This document shows, piece by piece, positions 14,006 to 14,825 of a stretch of DNA of 14,825 nt. The position numbers were made by a program, and so were the translations under genes. Numbering within the stretch: the stretch's first letter is position 1; every line of letters begins with the position of its first letter. Under the pieces are notes generated by a model. The model ran no database searches and was not told the origin of the DNA. It saw only the letters and a program-made list of their open reading frames with translations. This DNA comes from an uncultured Clostridia bacterium (GTDB lineage: Bacteria > Bacillota > Clostridia > Oscillospirales > Ruminococcaceae): assembly GCA_937893735.1 (NCBI GenBank), contig CALBGD010000003.1:1-14825 (forward strand), written 5' to 3'.

Positions 14006-14424
14006 CAGATACCGATCTCCTCAGCAAGCGCGGCGATATCCTCCGCCGACATACTCTCTGTATAAGCCTTGTACGCCGCCTTGTCCCATATCTCCGCGTG
14101 GTCGTCCATACCGACGACAACGACTTCGGAGGTGAGCCCGGCGTATTCTCTCAGTGCGGGCGCAATGGCTATGCGTCCCTGCTTGTCCGGCTCGACATCG
14201 CAGGCTCCGCCGAACAGAAAGCGCTCTATCGGGAGCCTAACTTTCTGCGGCTTGCCGCGAAGCCTTTCCCTGAGGTCGTTCCAGCTCTGCTCTGTGTGTA
14301 CTGTCAGACACGCTTCACCTATCGTCTTGGAAATATAGAAATGCTCACCCAGCTCCTCGCGGAGCTTTGCCGGAAAGTTCATGCGCCCTTTTGAATCTAT
14401 GGTGTGCTCGAACTCGCCGTACAT
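14005..14424 (-). CDS. mraZ: Transcriptional regulator MraZ
   Basis: MraZ is a DNA-binding protein with two AbrB/SpoVT-like halves that forms rings and controls the dcw promoter in the species studied. At 139 residues it is close to the usual length. Each half carries the DxxGR signature: DSKGRMNFPAKLRE (10-23) and DKQGRIAIAPALRE (80-93). The start is the ATG at 14424, preceded by AAAGGGGGAACAGGA; the protein begins MYGEFEHTID, typical of the family. The frame is open for another 41 codons upstream, but those residues resemble no MraZ and lie in the leader. Candidate MraZ sites lie at 14575-14608, overlapping the predicted transcription start, so autoregulation is likely. Confidence 0.96.
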   Translation of the reverse strand: MYGEFEHTIDSKGRMNFPAKLREELGEHFYISKTIGEACLTVHTEQSWNDLRERLRGKPQKVRLPIERFLFGGACDVEPDKQGRIAIAPALREYAGLTSEVVVVGMDDHAEIWDKAAYKAYTESMSAEDIAALAEEIGI

Positions 14425-14606
14425 TCCTGTTCCCCCTTTCCGTGACGATAGTCCCCTGTGATGTGTCCTGCCGCCCTCCTCGGACAGCCATTCCGTAGAT
14501 GCAATATATTTTCCCAATAAATACAATTCGGGAGGGCAAAGTTTCAACTCTGGTCATCTCAATGAATTTTTAAACCACTTTAGTGAAAACTTCACCACTC
14601 TTCCCC
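14425..14606 (-). other. Long mraZ 5' leader with alternative pairings
   Basis: If transcription begins near 14606, the leader is about 180 nt. GCCCTCC (14537-14531) is a perfect complement of GGAGGGC (14479-14473). The second of these lies in the loop of a further hairpin, TGTCC/GGACA (14464-14486). The pairings could form a pseudoknot or alternatives. No short reading frame with its own start and binding site is obvious. Function is unknown; it may be plain untranslated sequence. Confidence 0.35.
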
Positions 14607-14608
14607 AC
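14575..14608 (-). promoter_or_regulatory. Putative MraZ operator: phased GTGG repeats
   Basis: On the minus strand GTGG occurs with its 5' G at 14608, 14598 and 14578, a 10-bp phase with one position (14588) degenerate. The second and third are preceded by AGA or AAA and followed by TG or TT. MraZ in other bacteria binds several short TGGG- or GTG-containing repeats at 10-bp spacing just downstream of the mraZ promoter. Position at the predicted start of transcription fits repression. Confidence 0.6.
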
Positions 14609-14612
14609 AATT

Positions 14613-14641
14613 AGTATACAACGAATTCAACAATTTTGCAA
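14613..14641 (-). promoter_or_regulatory. Sigma-A type promoter of mraZ and the cluster
   Basis: On the minus strand TTGCAA (14636-14641) and TATACT (14613-14618) are separated by 17 nt, the same -35 hexamer and spacing as the ftsZ promoter. T-rich sequence lies upstream. The predicted start near 14606 falls in the first GTGG repeat. Confidence 0.75.
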
Positions 14642-14691
14642 GGGTAAGCGGTGGAAAAATCAAAAAAATAAAGGATAAAATTTCACATCTG

Positions 14692-14714
14692 TTTTTGTGC
14701 AACTTGCACAAAAA
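14692..14714. repeat. Perfect 23-bp palindrome (11-bp arms, one central base)
   Basis: TTTTTGTGCAA and its exact reverse complement flank a single C at 14703. It lies about 50 bp upstream of the mraZ -35 box, and its right arm overlaps the T-run of the terminator at 14710-14736. It looks like an operator-type dyad, or the second part of a compound terminator. No regulator can be named from this sequence. Confidence 0.55.
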
Positions 14715-14736
14715 AGAGCCTCCAGACAGGAGACTC
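14710..14736 (-). terminator. Intrinsic terminator of the transcription unit upstream of mraZ
   Basis: On the minus strand GAGTCTCC (14736-14729), a 5-nt loop and GGAGGCTC (14723-14716) form an 8-bp stem with one G-U pair, followed by six T (14715-14710). It should end transcription from an upstream gene outside the window and isolate the mraZ promoter. Confidence 0.85.
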
Positions 14737-14761
14737 GGGTCAAAATTTAAATTTAATTTCT

Positions 14762-14803
14762 CAAGATATAGATAAAATCCAAATAGTTTTTAACTACATC
14801 TTG
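14762..14803 (-). repeat. AT-rich imperfect inverted repeat upstream of the terminator
   Basis: CAAGATGTAG and CTATATCTTG on the minus strand can pair over 10 bp with one G-U pair, across a 22-nt AT-rich middle that holds a small TAGTT/AACTA hairpin. It is not followed by a clean T-run. It may be a folded 3' untranslated region of the upstream unit. The surrounding bases show no gene. Confidence 0.3.
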
Positions 14804-14814
14804 TGGTATTGTTG

Positions 14815-14825
14815 AAAAAGCCCGG
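14815..14825 (-). terminator. Possible 3' half of another terminator at the window edge
   Basis: The minus strand enters the window as CCGGGC followed by five T, which looks like the 3' arm and U-tract of a hairpin whose other arm lies outside. It cannot be confirmed without the neighbouring bases. Confidence 0.25.

Noticed and set aside
14425..14547. N-terminal extension of mraZ by 41 codons
   Set aside because: The frame is open, but the MraZ start MYGEFEHTID has its own ribosome-binding site, and the extra residues match nothing in the family.

Overview
This window is a division-and-cell-wall (dcw) cluster, with every gene on the minus strand. Read 5'->3' in gene order (right to left in window coordinates) it runs mraZ, rsmH (mraW), an ftsL-like gene, a PASTA-containing transpeptidase (FtsI/PBP2B/SpoVD family), murE, murF, mraY, ftsW, murG, murA, ftsQ (divIB), and ftsZ, which is cut by the left window edge. 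The host is probably a Clostridia member of the Ruminococcus/Oscillospiraceae type. The reasons are the gene order, the PASTA transpeptidase, murA between murG and ftsQ, a MurE with the meso-DAP motif DNPR, strong GGAGG ribosome-binding sites, and G/C-rich coding sequence with AT-rich spacers. The genus is inference. murD, murC, murB, ddl and ftsA are absent from the visible cluster.

Right end (14425-14825): no gene is visible. It holds the promoter of the cluster, a set of 10-bp-phased GTGG repeats that look like the MraZ operator, a long mraZ leader, a terminator of an upstream transcription unit, and a perfect 11+1+11 palindrome fused to that terminator. Next come mraZ, rsmH and ftsL, with stop/start overlaps.

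The 12104-12525 spacer between ftsL and the transpeptidase gene is the most unusual stretch. It contains a strong intrinsic terminator preceded by a segment that can pair with it in an alternative, attenuator-like way. Next to it is a 248-bp palindromic mobile-element-like sequence that itself carries a 58-bp insertion with its own perfect 11-bp terminal inverted repeats. A shorter, 162-bp copy of the same palindromic element lies in opposite orientation in the murG-murA spacer (3150-3311). Both copies end exactly 32 nt before the start codon of the downstream gene.

The middle block (murE to murG) is tightly packed, with gaps of 11-18 nt except for a 78-nt spacer holding two stem-loops between murF and mraY. 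ftsZ has its own near-consensus promoter in the ftsQ-ftsZ spacer. Together the genes make lipid II (MurA, MurE, MurF, MraY, MurG), polymerise and cross-link it at the septum (FtsW with the transpeptidase), and build the divisome (FtsL, FtsQ, FtsZ). MraZ and RsmH are the conserved regulator and rRNA methylase at the head of the cluster.
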